DNA of 64,000 nucleotides from Paraburkholderia elongata. GTDB taxonomy: Bacteria; Pseudomonadota; Gammaproteobacteria; Burkholderiales; Burkholderiaceae. Made by a program: the position numbers and the translations under genes. Below are positions 1 through 8,197 of this stretch, in pieces (position 1 is the first letter of the stretch; every line of letters starts with the position of its first letter). The notes beneath the pieces were generated by a model. That model ran no database searches, had not been told where the DNA came from, and was given only the letters and a program-made list of their open reading frames with translations. The DNA lies in assembly GCF_013177735.1 (NCBI RefSeq), contig NZ_WOEZ01000032.1:1-64000 (forward strand), read 5' to 3'.

Positions 1-1
1 C

Positions 2-127
2 CAGCAGATCACGGTCAAGGTGGAATACCGTCACGACTGGGCGAACAAGCAGGTGTTCCTGAAGAACGACGGTTCGTACGGCAAGTCCAACGACCTGCTC
101 GCGACGCAGTTCATCTACTCGTTCTAA
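2..127 (+). CDS. C-terminus of an outer-membrane beta-barrel protein (partial)
   Basis: Only the last 41 codons lie in the window. The reading ends in alternating polar and aromatic strands and terminates FIYSF, with the C-terminal phenylalanine typical of BAM-inserted barrels. The pattern (VEYRHDWAN, then SYGKSNDLLATQ) resembles the tail of DUF3138-type porin-like proteins of Burkholderia. That family assignment is from memory of the family and is not certain. The gene is co-oriented with the two FAD oxidases that follow 73 bp later, so it may supply their substrate uptake; that is inference. Confidence 0.6.
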   Translation, partial: QQITVKVEYRHDWANKQVFLKNDGSYGKSNDLLATQFIYSF

Positions 128-200
128 AACGACCCGCCTCATCGCGTGGCCCGGCTTCACCGCGGGCTACGCGCCAAGGCCTCTTCTGCATGCTCTGCCT

Positions 201-1493
201 ATGCTCCGATTCTCAAACCAGCCTCACGTCACCTCGTATTACGCAGCAACCGCTAACGACACCACGCGCCACCCTCCGCTCGAAGAAACGCTCAACGTCG
301 ACGTCTGTGTGATCGGCGCGGGCCTCACCGGCGTCTCGACTGCGTTGAATCTCGCCGAACGCGGTCATTCGGTCGCGGTGCTCGAAGCATCGAAAGTCGG
401 CTGGGCCGCGAGCGGCCGCAACGGTGGCCAGTTGATCGGCGGCTTTGCCTGCGATATCGACACATTCGCGAAGTTCATGCCCGCGGATGACGTGAAGCGT
501 GTTTGGGACATGGGGCTCGAAACCCTGGATATCGTCAAGGAACGCGTCGCGAAGCATCAGATCGACTGCGACCTGACCATCGGTTATCTGACTGCGGCGA
601 ACAAGCCGCGCGATACGGATGCGCTGCAGAAATGGCGCGACGAAGCGCAACGGCGCTTCGGCTATGACCGCTACAGCTATGTCGACGCCGATGGTGTCGG
701 CGACTATGTTCAATCGCAGCGCTACCTCGGCGGATTGTTCGATGCCGACAGCGGCCATCTGCACCCTCTGAATTACACGCTCGGTCTGGCGCGCGCTGCA
801 CGCGCTGCCGGCGTACAGATTTTCGAAGACAGTTGCGTCACTGCGCTGCGTCAGGAAAACGGCCGGCATGTGGCCGAAACCGCGCGCGGCAAGGTGAATG
901 CGCAATTCGTCGTGCTCGCCTGCAATACCTACCTCGGTGAACTCGCGCCGGATGTCGCCAGCAAGATCATGCCGGTCGGCACCTACGTGATTGCCACCGA
1001 ACCGCTCGACCCCGATCGCGCGGAAGCGCTCATGCCAGCAAAAGCGGCCGTGTGCGACAGCCGCTTCGTGCTGGACTATTTCCGGCCTGCCCCCGACAAC
1101 CGCCTGCTGTGGGGCGGTAAAGTCAGCTATTCGAAGCTCGCGCCGCGCAACCTCGGTGAGGCGATGCGCCGCGATATGCTGAAGACCTTCCCGCAACTCG
1201 ACGATGTCAAAATCGACTATGCGTGGGGCGGTTTCGTCGACATTACGATGAATCGTGCGCCGCATTTCGGCCGGCTGTCGCCTACGGTGTATTTCGCGCA
1301 GGGCTTCTCCGGCCACGGCGTGAACACCACCGGGCTCGCGGGTAAGCTGATCGCCGAAGCGATCGACGGCCAGGCTTCGCGCTTCGATCTGTTCGGCAAG
1401 ATTCGTCACCGCGACTTCCCCGGCGGCGCTACACTGCGCACCCCTGCTCTCGTGCTCGCGATGGCCTGGTATCGAATGAAGGACCTGCTTTGA
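201..1493 (+). CDS. FAD-dependent amine oxidoreductase, PuuB/DAO family (copy 1)
   Basis: This 430-aa protein is a DAO-fold flavoprotein similar to gamma-glutamylputrescine oxidase (PuuB), which oxidatively deaminates a primary or secondary amine in the cytoplasm and makes H2O2. The N-terminal Rossmann motif VIGAGLTGVSTALNLAERG (about residues 37-55) is followed by the ASGRNGGQ motif near residue 71 that contacts the flavin. The C-terminal half carries the DYFRPAPDNRLLWGG and GFSGHGVNTTGLAG stretches typical of PuuB/OrdL proteins. It has no signal peptide. The stop codon overlaps the ATG of a paralogue (TGATG), so the two are translationally coupled. Polyamine or another amine is likely the substrate, but no aldehyde dehydrogenase or glutamyl-polyamine ligase is in view, so the exact substrate is open. 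Confidence 0.88.
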   Translation: MLRFSNQPHVTSYYAATANDTTRHPPLEETLNVDVCVIGAGLTGVSTALNLAERGHSVAVLEASKVGWAASGRNGGQLIGGFACDIDTFAKFMPADDVKRVWDMGLETLDIVKERVAKHQIDCDLTIGYLTAANKPRDTDALQKWRDEAQRRFGYDRYSYVDADGVGDYVQSQRYLGGLFDADSGHLHPLNYTLGLARAARAAGVQIFEDSCVTALRQENGRHVAETARGKVNAQFVVLACNTYLGELAPDVASKIMPVGTYVIATEPLDPDRAEALMPAKAAVCDSRFVLDYFRPAPDNRLLWGGKVSYSKLAPRNLGEAMRRDMLKTFPQLDDVKIDYAWGGFVDITMNRAPHFGRLSPTVYFAQGFSGHGVNTTGLAGKLIAEAIDGQASRFDLFGKIRHRDFPGGATLRTPALVLAMAWYRMKDLL

Positions 1494-2815
1494 TGAATGC
1501 TCCGACTCCCGGCTTTAACACCCTCGACCGCCGCGCCGATGCGCTGATCGCCAACTCCTACTACGAAGCGAGCGCCGCGCGTCCGCTTGCCGACGATCCG
1601 ATGCTCGACGGCATCGTGGAAGCCGATGTCTGCGTGATCGGCGCGGGCTTCTCCGGTTTGTCGGTGGCGTTGGAATGCCGGGCGCGCGGGTTGTCGGTGG
1701 TGGTGCTCGATGCGCACCGTCCGGGTTGGGGGGCGTCGGGCCGCAACGGCGGGCAGACGCTGGTCGGTTTCGCGAAAGACGAAATCATCGAACGACAACT
1801 CGGACTCGACGGCGCCCGCGCTGCGTGGGCGATGTCCGTGGAAGGTGTCGCTTTGGTGCGCGAGCGCATCGAGCGTTACGGCATCGATTGCGATTTCACC
1901 TCCGGCTATCTGACGGTGGCCATCAAACCGAAGCGCGTACCGGATTTGCGTTCGTGGATGGAGTCAGCCTCACAACGCTGGGGTTATACGAAACTCTCGT
2001 GGCTCGATACCGACGAAGTGCGTTCACGGGTCGCTTCGCAACGCTATCTGGCCGGCGTCTACGATCCGTTTTCCGGCCATCTGCACCCGCTCAAATACTG
2101 CCTCGGTCTCGCCGACGCAGCGCGTCGTGAAGGCGCCCAATTGTTCGCGCATTCGCCGGTGATCGAAGTCGTGCGTGGTGCACGGCCTATCGTGCGCACC
2201 GCTCACGGCGAGGTGCGCTGCCGCTTCGTCGCGGCATGCGGCAATGCGACGATCGGCGACGTGTTGCCCGCGCCGGTAGCCGCACGCATCGCGCCGATTG
2301 CGTCGTATATCGTCGCCACGGAGCCGCTCGGCAAAGCACGCGCCGGCGCCCTGATCGAAGGGCGCGAGGCGATTTGCGATAACAACTTCTTCCTCGATTA
2401 CTTCCGTCTGTCGGCTGATCATCGCGTGCTGTTCGGCGGGCGCGCGAGTTCGACCGGCGCGTCGCCCGTGCAACTCGGTGAAGAGATTCGCAAGCGCATG
2501 ATCGGCGTGTTCCCGCAGCTCGACGATGTACGAATCGACTATGCGTGGGGCGGTTTTGTCGACGTGACGCGCAATCGCGCGCCCGATTTCGGCTCGATTG
2601 ATCCAAACTACTTCTATGTGCAGGGCTTTTCCGGGCATGGCGTGGCGTTGACCGGGATTGCCGGACGCGTCATTGCAAAGGCGATGGCCGGTGAGACAGC
2701 GGCCTTCGATCTGTTCGCCCAGTTGCGGCATGCGCGCTTTCCTGGTGGGCCAGCGTTGCGTGGGCCGGCGCTTGAACTCGGGATGATGTATCACCGGATT
2801 CTTGAGTTGTTTTAG
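1493..2815 (+). CDS. FAD-dependent amine oxidoreductase, PuuB/DAO family (copy 2)
   Basis: This 440-aa paralogue of the preceding gene shares its architecture: GAGFSGLSVAL dinucleotide-binding motif, WGASGRNGGQTLVGFAKD flavin motif, DYFRLSADHRVLFGG, and the final GFSGHGVALTGIAG segment. The ATG at 1493 overlaps the upstream stop. A TTG one codon earlier is in frame but less likely. Tandem, overlapping paralogues suggest a duplication with divergence in substrate or a heteromeric enzyme; the sequence alone cannot decide. The stop at 2815 abuts the opposing remnant of a response-regulator gene, so the left edge of the envelope island falls exactly at the end of this gene. Confidence 0.88.
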   Translation: MNAPTPGFNTLDRRADALIANSYYEASAARPLADDPMLDGIVEADVCVIGAGFSGLSVALECRARGLSVVVLDAHRPGWGASGRNGGQTLVGFAKDEIIERQLGLDGARAAWAMSVEGVALVRERIERYGIDCDFTSGYLTVAIKPKRVPDLRSWMESASQRWGYTKLSWLDTDEVRSRVASQRYLAGVYDPFSGHLHPLKYCLGLADAARREGAQLFAHSPVIEVVRGARPIVRTAHGEVRCRFVAACGNATIGDVLPAPVAARIAPIASYIVATEPLGKARAGALIEGREAICDNNFFLDYFRLSADHRVLFGGRASSTGASPVQLGEEIRKRMIGVFPQLDDVRIDYAWGGFVDVTRNRAPDFGSIDPNYFYVQGFSGHGVALTGIAGRVIAKAMAGETAAFDLFAQLRHARFPGGPALRGPALELGMMYHRILELF

Positions 2816-2985
2816 GAGGCTTTCCAGTCATGCGTGGCACGGTTCCAGTCATTCCCGCGTCCAACCCCGTAGCTTGCCTCCGACAGTGTGCCGAAAATGT
2901 CGGTCTCGATACCTGCGGCCAACAACGCCTGCCGGATCATGTTGGCCAGGCGTGGGGGATCTTCGACGAGTGCGACTCTCGACAT
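2812..2985 (-). pseudogene. Decapitated OmpR/PmrA-type response regulator (N-terminus only)
   Basis: Read on the minus strand from an ATG at 2985, the frame begins MSRVALVEDPPRLANMIRQA and continues with an AAGIETDIF segment. This is the first beta-alpha-beta unit of an OmpR-family receiver (usual form VEDDPRLA). Homology stops after about 40 residues, and the frame ends at 2812 after an unrelated 18-residue tail. The phospho-acceptor Asp, the rest of the receiver and the winged helix are absent. One acidic-pocket Asp is also replaced (EDPP instead of EDDP), so decay has begun. It starts 10 bp after mipA, so it was probably the second gene of a mipA-regulator(-kinase) operon. A short real peptide gene is very unlikely. 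Confidence 0.75.
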
Positions 2986-2995
2986 GGACCTATGC

Positions 2996-3814
2996 TCAAT
3001 TGAATTGATAGAGATAACCAGTCTTGCCCTGCGGAATGTAGCGCTTGCCGACCAGCGGGCTGTTGGTAATACCGCTGCCGAGATGCGCCACGCCAATGTC
3101 GAAGCTGACCATCTGGTGACGTGTAAAGTGATAGTCGAACCGCGCCCCAACTGAGGTGTCGAACGTCGACGTTCCGTTATACGCCGCACGGCCAGGTCGA
3201 GCCTCCGACGCCCGGACACCGTAATAATAGTCAACGTATTTCCGGCTGAGCCATTCGGCGCCCACGTGCGGTTCGATCGATAATCTACCGAAGCTGAACG
3301 CCTTGCCAAAGTCGAGACTGGCCATCTGCCCTTTGTTTCCGCCGGTCATGAAATCACCGGTCAGGTTCCCGTATCCGGTGCGCCAGGCCAGCGCGGGACC
3401 GAACCAGAACGCGCCGTTGCGATCCTGCATACCGTTGAGGATTGGTGCATCGGAACTTTTGTAGCCGTCGCCGAGTGCGTACTTGCCGCGCAGCGCCACC
3501 GACACATGATCCCAGGTGCCGATCTTCAGGTCGATAGTCGTGCCAACCGCGTGAACCCATTTATCGTCGAAAAACAGCAATGGGATAGGCGAGAATTTGG
3601 TTCCGTAACCTTTATATGGCGCCTGCTCGAACCCGGCGCCGACGCCAAGCCCCCAGTGCGTGACATTGGTTGCATTACTCAGTATAGCGAATCCTGTATC
3701 GTCGACGTCCGGCGGCTCCGCGCTTACTCCATCGGCCCAGGCAACGCCCGAATGCAACAGGACTGAAGCGACGGCCAGCAACAGCTGGCGTTCCCGGCGA
3801 TAAACTATTTTCAC
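2996..3814 (-). CDS. mipA: MipA/OmpV family outer-membrane protein
   Basis: A MipA/OmpV-family barrel protein of about 272 aa. I chose the GTG at 3814 because AAGGA lies 7 nt upstream and it begins a clean signal peptide (basic KIVYRRERQ, hydrophobic LLLAVASVLL, cleavage after VAWA). An upstream in-frame start at 3877 would overlap the promoter box. The mature part has the family pattern: WGLGVGAGFEQAPYKGYG near the start, SPIPLLFFDDKWVHA, and a C-terminal SPLVGKRYIPQ hairpin. The family includes the E. coli MltA-interacting scaffold and OmpV-like porins. It follows the RND operon on the same strand, has its own promoter box, and precedes the regulator remnant. It probably remodels the envelope; the ligand is unknown. 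Confidence 0.85.
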   Translation of the reverse strand: MKIVYRRERQLLLAVASVLLHSGVAWADGVSAEPPDVDDTGFAILSNATNVTHWGLGVGAGFEQAPYKGYGTKFSPIPLLFFDDKWVHAVGTTIDLKIGTWDHVSVALRGKYALGDGYKSSDAPILNGMQDRNGAFWFGPALAWRTGYGNLTGDFMTGGNKGQMASLDFGKAFSFGRLSIEPHVGAEWLSRKYVDYYYGVRASEARPGRAAYNGTSTFDTSVGARFDYHFTRHQMVSFDIGVAHLGSGITNSPLVGKRYIPQGKTGYLYQFN

Positions 3815-3848
3815 AGTCGTTCCTTGTGGTGGGGTCAGCGTCGGGCAA

Positions 3849-3881
3849 ACTTTAGTGCGCGTCGACTTACTGCCCACTTAC
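3849..3881 (-). promoter_or_regulatory. PmrA/QseB-like box promoter for mipA
   Basis: In the direction of mipA transcription the sequence reads GTAAGTGGGCAGTAAG (3881 to 3866), two GTAAG half-sites 11 bp apart. It is followed 11 nt later by TAAAGT (3854-3849) as a -10 element. The box takes the place of a -35, as in PmrA- and PhoB-class promoters. It lies 52 nt before the GTG start. Four other promoters in this island have the same geometry. Confidence 0.65.
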
Positions 3882-3929
3882 CGAAACAGGCGTTTCAAGA
3901 ATTCGCTACCGGGAGCCGCGTCGCATCTG

Positions 3930-6900
3930 TCACAGTGCGGTCCGCGAGTCGGTCTGACTGGGTTTGGACGGTTCGAAACGGCGCTTCAAGGCGTTGCGCG
4001 GGCGTTCGAAATACATGAACACTACCGGCACGACGAGCAGGCTGAGCGCCGTGGACGTCAACAGACCACCTATCACCGCAAATGCCATGGGCTGGCGAAA
4101 ACTGGCGTCCGCGCCGAAGCCGAGCGCGATCGGCAACAGGCCCGCGGTCATCGCGACCGTGGTCATCACAATGGCTCGCGCACGCTTCATGCAGGCGTCC
4201 ACGATCGCACTCGCGAGCGGAAGACCCGCGTCGAGGTTGCGGATCGCGTAGTCGACCAGCAGGATCGAGTTCTTCGTGACGATACCCATCAGCATGATCA
4301 GACCGACCATCGAAGGCACGTCCAGCTCGCTGCGCGTGAGTAGCAGAAGCAGGAACGATCCACCGAGACATAGCGGCAGTGCGCACAAAATTGTCACCGG
4401 CTGCAGGAAGTCCCTGAACAGCAGAACGAGCAGCAGGTAGACGCAGAACACGCCGGTCACCATCGCCATCAGGAAACTGGACGACAACTCGGCCATCGTG
4501 TCCGCATCGCCGTCTTCGAGCAACTGGACGCCGGCAGGCAAAGTCTGGACCGCCGGCAGCGCCTTGACTGCCAGCAATGAGTCGCCGAGAGACGCGCCGC
4601 CCAGATCGGCGGATATCGTGACGTATCGCTTGCGGTCGAAGCGGTTGATCTGTGCAAGCCCGCTACCGAGCGACACATTGGCAATCGAGCCGAGCGGCAC
4701 GAGGCCGTCGCGTCCCTTCAGCCGCAGATCGGACACTGCGCCGATATCCTCCAGCGAGTGATTGCCGAGCCGCACACGCAGATAGATCTGCCGGTCGTCG
4801 AGATTGAGCCGCGCCAGTTGAGTGTCGAAGTCGCCGGCGGTGGCAATGCGCACGGCCTCGCCGATGGTCGCCGTGCTGATGCCCCGATTCGCCGCAGCCG
4901 CCATGTCGGGACGAATCACGATCTCCGGACGCTCGATGCTCGCCGTCGAAGCGACATTGAAGAGGCCCGGCACGCCGCGCATCTCGTTGGCGACGCGGCG
5001 TGCGCTTTCGGTCAGTACCGATGTATTGTTACCGCTCAGGATGATCTGGAATTTCTGGCCGAGGCCGCCACCGCTCACCGAAAAGCGCGCACCGGGCACG
5101 CTCGACAGACGCTCGCGCACCTCCGCTTCGATGCTTGCCTGATCCGCTCGGCCACCTCGCGCCGCGAGCTCGAGCGTCATGGTGCCGAAGCGCACACCGG
5201 TGGTCTGCACCGCCTCGAAGCTGGTGCTCGCATTGTTGCCGGCGACGCTGAAGATGGTCTCGATGCCCGGCAATCCCGCCAGACGCTGCTGCGCGCTGCG
5301 CTCCACGGCGAGCGTATCGCCGAGCGAACTGCCCGGCGCGAGCTCGACGTTGACGGTGATATAGCCGCGATCCGATGCCGGCACGAAACCTCTGGAAATA
5401 AACGGCACGAGCACAACCGAACCGATCATGAATGCCAGCGTCAGCAGTAGCGTCGTCTTGCGGTGCGCGAGACACCAGCCGACCATCCGCCGGTATCGCC
5501 GCATAACTCGCGACGGCGCGTCATCGTGCGACGGTATCGGTTTGAGAAAGGCCACCGCCATCATCGGCGTGAGCAGGCGCGCCACCAGCAGGGACATCAG
5601 AACGGCGACCACCGCGGTCCAGCCAAACTGCTTGAAGAACAATCCCGGCACGCCGCCCATCAGCGCGGTCGGCAGAAAGATGGCGACCAGCGTCAGCGTG
5701 GTCGCCGTCACCGGCAGTGCGATTTCGGTGACGGCATCCGTCGCTGCCCGCAATAGCGGCTTGCCCATCCGCACGTGCCGCTCGATGTTCTCGATCTCGA
5801 CAATCGCGTCGTCGACCAGCACGCCGACCACAACTGCCAGCGCAAGCAAGGTCAGCGTGTTCAGCGAGTAGCCGAGCCATTGCATCGTCGCGAAGGTCGG
5901 CAGGATCGACAAGGGCAACGCGGTTGCGGCCACCAGCGTCGCGCGGCGATCGCGCAGAAACCACCACACCACCAGCACGGCAAGCAGCGCGCCTTCGTAG
6001 AGCATGTCCATCGAGCCGCGGTACTGCTCGCGCGTATAGTCGACCGTGCTCGAGATCAGTTGCGCGCTGAAGGTCGCATCCGCCGCGTGCAGATTGCGCA
6101 GCGCCTCGTCGACGCCGGCTGCGATGCGGGTCTCGTCGGCCCCTTTCGAGCGGTAGATGCGAAAGCCGACCACCCGGCGTTCGCCAAGCGTGGCGGCTTC
6201 GAGCGGTTCGGCGACGCTGTCGCGCACGCTCGCCACACGGTCCAGTGTGAGCCAGCGGCCATCGGCCAGTGAGATCGGAAAACGCGCGAGGCTGGACGCT
6301 TGCGGCACGGTGCCAACCACGCGCATCGACTGCTCCCCCTCGCCCAGCCGCCCGCGGCCGCCCGACGCGTCCATCTGCATGAGACGCAGCGCATGCGACA
6401 GATCGACTGCCGTCAGCCCCGCCGACGTGAGCTTCGCCGGGTCCACCACGACCTCCACTTCGCGCGACACGCCGCCCACCCGCTCAATCCGTGCGACACC
6501 GGGCACTGCCAGCACCGCCTTGCTCACCGTATCGTCCACGTACCACGACAGATCGACTTCGCTGAGCCGGGAAGAGCTCGCCGCAAACGTCATGATCGGC
6601 TGCGAATCGCTGCGCACCGCGGTCACGACCGGCGGGTCCATGTCGGCCGGGAAGTCCGTGCGGATGCGATCGAGCGCGTCCTTCGCCTCGTTGAGCGCAT
6701 CCGACAGGTTGCGGCCGATGAACAGCTTCACTTCGATATGCACCTGCCCGTCGACGATCGCCGTGGTCTGGTGCTTGATGCCTTGCAAGGTGGCGAGTGC
6801 GTCCTCGGCTTTGCGCGCGACGTCCGTCTCAAGTTGCGCGGGCGCGGCGCCCGGCAACGACAACACCACGTTCAGCGTCGGCAGGTCGAGGTCCGGCATG

Positions 6901-7007
6901 TCCTGTACCGGCAGACTCTTGAAACCCCACAACCCCGCGAGCGACAGGAAGATAAACAGCACGATCACCGGAATCCGGTGATGAATCGGCCAGGAGGCGA
7001 AGTTCAT
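3930..7007 (-). CDS. RND efflux transporter, inner-membrane permease subunit
   Basis: This 1025-aa AcrB/MdtB-type resistance-nodulation-division permease is a proton-driven trimeric pump of the inner membrane. It starts MNFASWPIHHRIPVIV with TM1 at residues 11-29 and has two large periplasmic loops. The second half repeats the fold, with TM segments around HRKTTLLLTLAFMIGSVVLV. TM4 contains the proton-relay acids in VGVLVDDAIVEIENIERH. The ATG overlaps the stop of the membrane-fusion gene (ATGA), so the pump subunits are translationally coupled in the order outer-membrane factor, fusion protein, permease. It belongs to the HAE1-like hydrophobe/amphiphile group rather than the heavy-metal group, judging by overall sequence style. 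Likely substrates are drugs, solvents or lipidic compounds. Confidence 0.93.
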   Translation of the reverse strand: MNFASWPIHHRIPVIVLFIFLSLAGLWGFKSLPVQDMPDLDLPTLNVVLSLPGAAPAQLETDVARKAEDALATLQGIKHQTTAIVDGQVHIEVKLFIGRNLSDALNEAKDALDRIRTDFPADMDPPVVTAVRSDSQPIMTFAASSSRLSEVDLSWYVDDTVSKAVLAVPGVARIERVGGVSREVEVVVDPAKLTSAGLTAVDLSHALRLMQMDASGGRGRLGEGEQSMRVVGTVPQASSLARFPISLADGRWLTLDRVASVRDSVAEPLEAATLGERRVVGFRIYRSKGADETRIAAGVDEALRNLHAADATFSAQLISSTVDYTREQYRGSMDMLYEGALLAVLVVWWFLRDRRATLVAATALPLSILPTFATMQWLGYSLNTLTLLALAVVVGVLVDDAIVEIENIERHVRMGKPLLRAATDAVTEIALPVTATTLTLVAIFLPTALMGGVPGLFFKQFGWTAVVAVLMSLLVARLLTPMMAVAFLKPIPSHDDAPSRVMRRYRRMVGWCLAHRKTTLLLTLAFMIGSVVLVPFISRGFVPASDRGYITVNVELAPGSSLGDTLAVERSAQQRLAGLPGIETIFSVAGNNASTSFEAVQTTGVRFGTMTLELAARGGRADQASIEAEVRERLSSVPGARFSVSGGGLGQKFQIILSGNNTSVLTESARRVANEMRGVPGLFNVASTASIERPEIVIRPDMAAAANRGISTATIGEAVRIATAGDFDTQLARLNLDDRQIYLRVRLGNHSLEDIGAVSDLRLKGRDGLVPLGSIANVSLGSGLAQINRFDRKRYVTISADLGGASLGDSLLAVKALPAVQTLPAGVQLLEDGDADTMAELSSSFLMAMVTGVFCVYLLLVLLFRDFLQPVTILCALPLCLGGSFLLLLLTRSELDVPSMVGLIMLMGIVTKNSILLVDYAIRNLDAGLPLASAIVDACMKRARAIVMTTVAMTAGLLPIALGFGADASFRQPMAFAVIGGLLTSTALSLLVVPVVFMYFERPRNALKRRFEPSKPSQTDSRTAL

Positions 7008-8191
7008 TGGGCAGCTCCGATGAGCGTAGCAGGCAGCGTGGCGTTGCCTGGGATGACCGTGACGACGTCGCCCTCGTTGAGCAGGGACGCGCCGTCGGCG
7101 ACGAGCCGTTCGCTACCCGATAGCCCGCTCACGATTTCGACCGCGCGGCCATCGCGCCGGCCGGTTTGCACCTCGCGCAGCGTGACGCGTTGCACGCCGC
7201 CGCGCCCGACCACCTCTGCGACGTGGCTGCGGCCGTCATGCATCGCCAGTGCGGAGTCCGGCACCAGCAGCGCGTCGCTATCACCACGCACGATCTGGCC
7301 CGACACATACATGCCCGCGCGAGCGTGCGAACCCGCTTCGAGGTCCGCGTACACGATCGCCACATGCGATTGCGTATCCAACGCCGGCGCGATGTGCACG
7401 ACCGTGCCGCCCGCCTTGCTGCCGTCCGGCAGGCGCACCACGACCCGCTGACCGGCCGCGATCGACGCCACCTCGGCGGGCGCCACCTCGGCCTGCCATT
7501 GCAGCCGGTCCTGACGGATCAGCCGGAACAATTCCTGGCCCACCGGCGCGACCGATCCGAGTGTCGCGCTACGGGCGCTGATCGTGCCGTCGTCCGGCGC
7601 GATCACGTCGGCGTTATGCAGGTCGATCTGACGCGCCTGCAGCTGCGCACGCGCGGCTTGCTCCTGCGCGCGAGTCACGGCGGCCGTGGTCCGATATTGC
7701 AGCAGGTCCTGTTTGCTGATGCCGCCGCTGTCCTTCATCTCGAGCGCGCGCGCCTCGTTCGCACGCCCCTGCTCGGCCGCCGCTTTGGCTTGAGCCAGCG
7801 CCGCGGCCGCCTGAGCGACATCCGCCTGCAGCATCGTCGTGTCGTAGCGGGCCAGCAATTGACCGCGCCTAACCGAGCTGCCTGTATCGACGCGAATCTC
7901 GGCGAGACGCGCACCGGCCAGCAGCGAGCGGATCGACGCTTCCTGCCACGGCGCGATCGAGCCGGACACCGCCACACTGTCCGGTAGGCGCACACGATAA
8001 GGGGCGGTAAGCGAGACCGTAAGCGCGCTCGCAGCTGGCGGTTGCGCTTGCGTGGCTGGACGGCCATGTAGTGCGACACCCGCCAGACCGGCAGCCAGCA
8101 ACCCACTCAGGAGCGCGCCAAGAATCACGTTGCGCCGGGTCGCCCACATGCCGCGCCAACGTACGACGCGGCGATTGAACGGCTGTGACAT
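7004..8191 (-). CDS. RND efflux periplasmic membrane-fusion protein (HlyD/AcrA family)
   Basis: A 395-aa adaptor that links the inner-membrane pump to the outer-membrane channel. It has an N-terminal membrane anchor (about residues 21-46) and no lipobox, so it is probably a signal-anchored rather than an acylated adaptor. A split lipoyl domain (VSGSIAPWQEASIRS ... DGTISARSATLGSVAPVGQ) flanks a coiled-coil hairpin of about residues 120-190 rich in Ala, Gln and Glu (QAAAALAQAKAAAEQGRA). Beta-barrel and membrane-proximal domains follow. GAGG lies just before the ATG. It lies 6 bp after the outer-membrane gene and overlaps the permease gene by 4 bp. Confidence 0.93.
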   Translation of the reverse strand: MSQPFNRRVVRWRGMWATRRNVILGALLSGLLAAGLAGVALHGRPATQAQPPAASALTVSLTAPYRVRLPDSVAVSGSIAPWQEASIRSLLAGARLAEIRVDTGSSVRRGQLLARYDTTMLQADVAQAAAALAQAKAAAEQGRANEARALEMKDSGGISKQDLLQYRTTAAVTRAQEQAARAQLQARQIDLHNADVIAPDDGTISARSATLGSVAPVGQELFRLIRQDRLQWQAEVAPAEVASIAAGQRVVVRLPDGSKAGGTVVHIAPALDTQSHVAIVYADLEAGSHARAGMYVSGQIVRGDSDALLVPDSALAMHDGRSHVAEVVGRGGVQRVTLREVQTGRRDGRAVEIVSGLSGSERLVADGASLLNEGDVVTVIPGNATLPATLIGAAQ

Positions 8192-8197
8192 ATCCTC

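Noticed and set aside
6300..7451. 383-codon plus-strand frame across the RND permease/adaptor junction
   Set aside because: Spans two real genes in antisense; His/Arg-rich with no motif.
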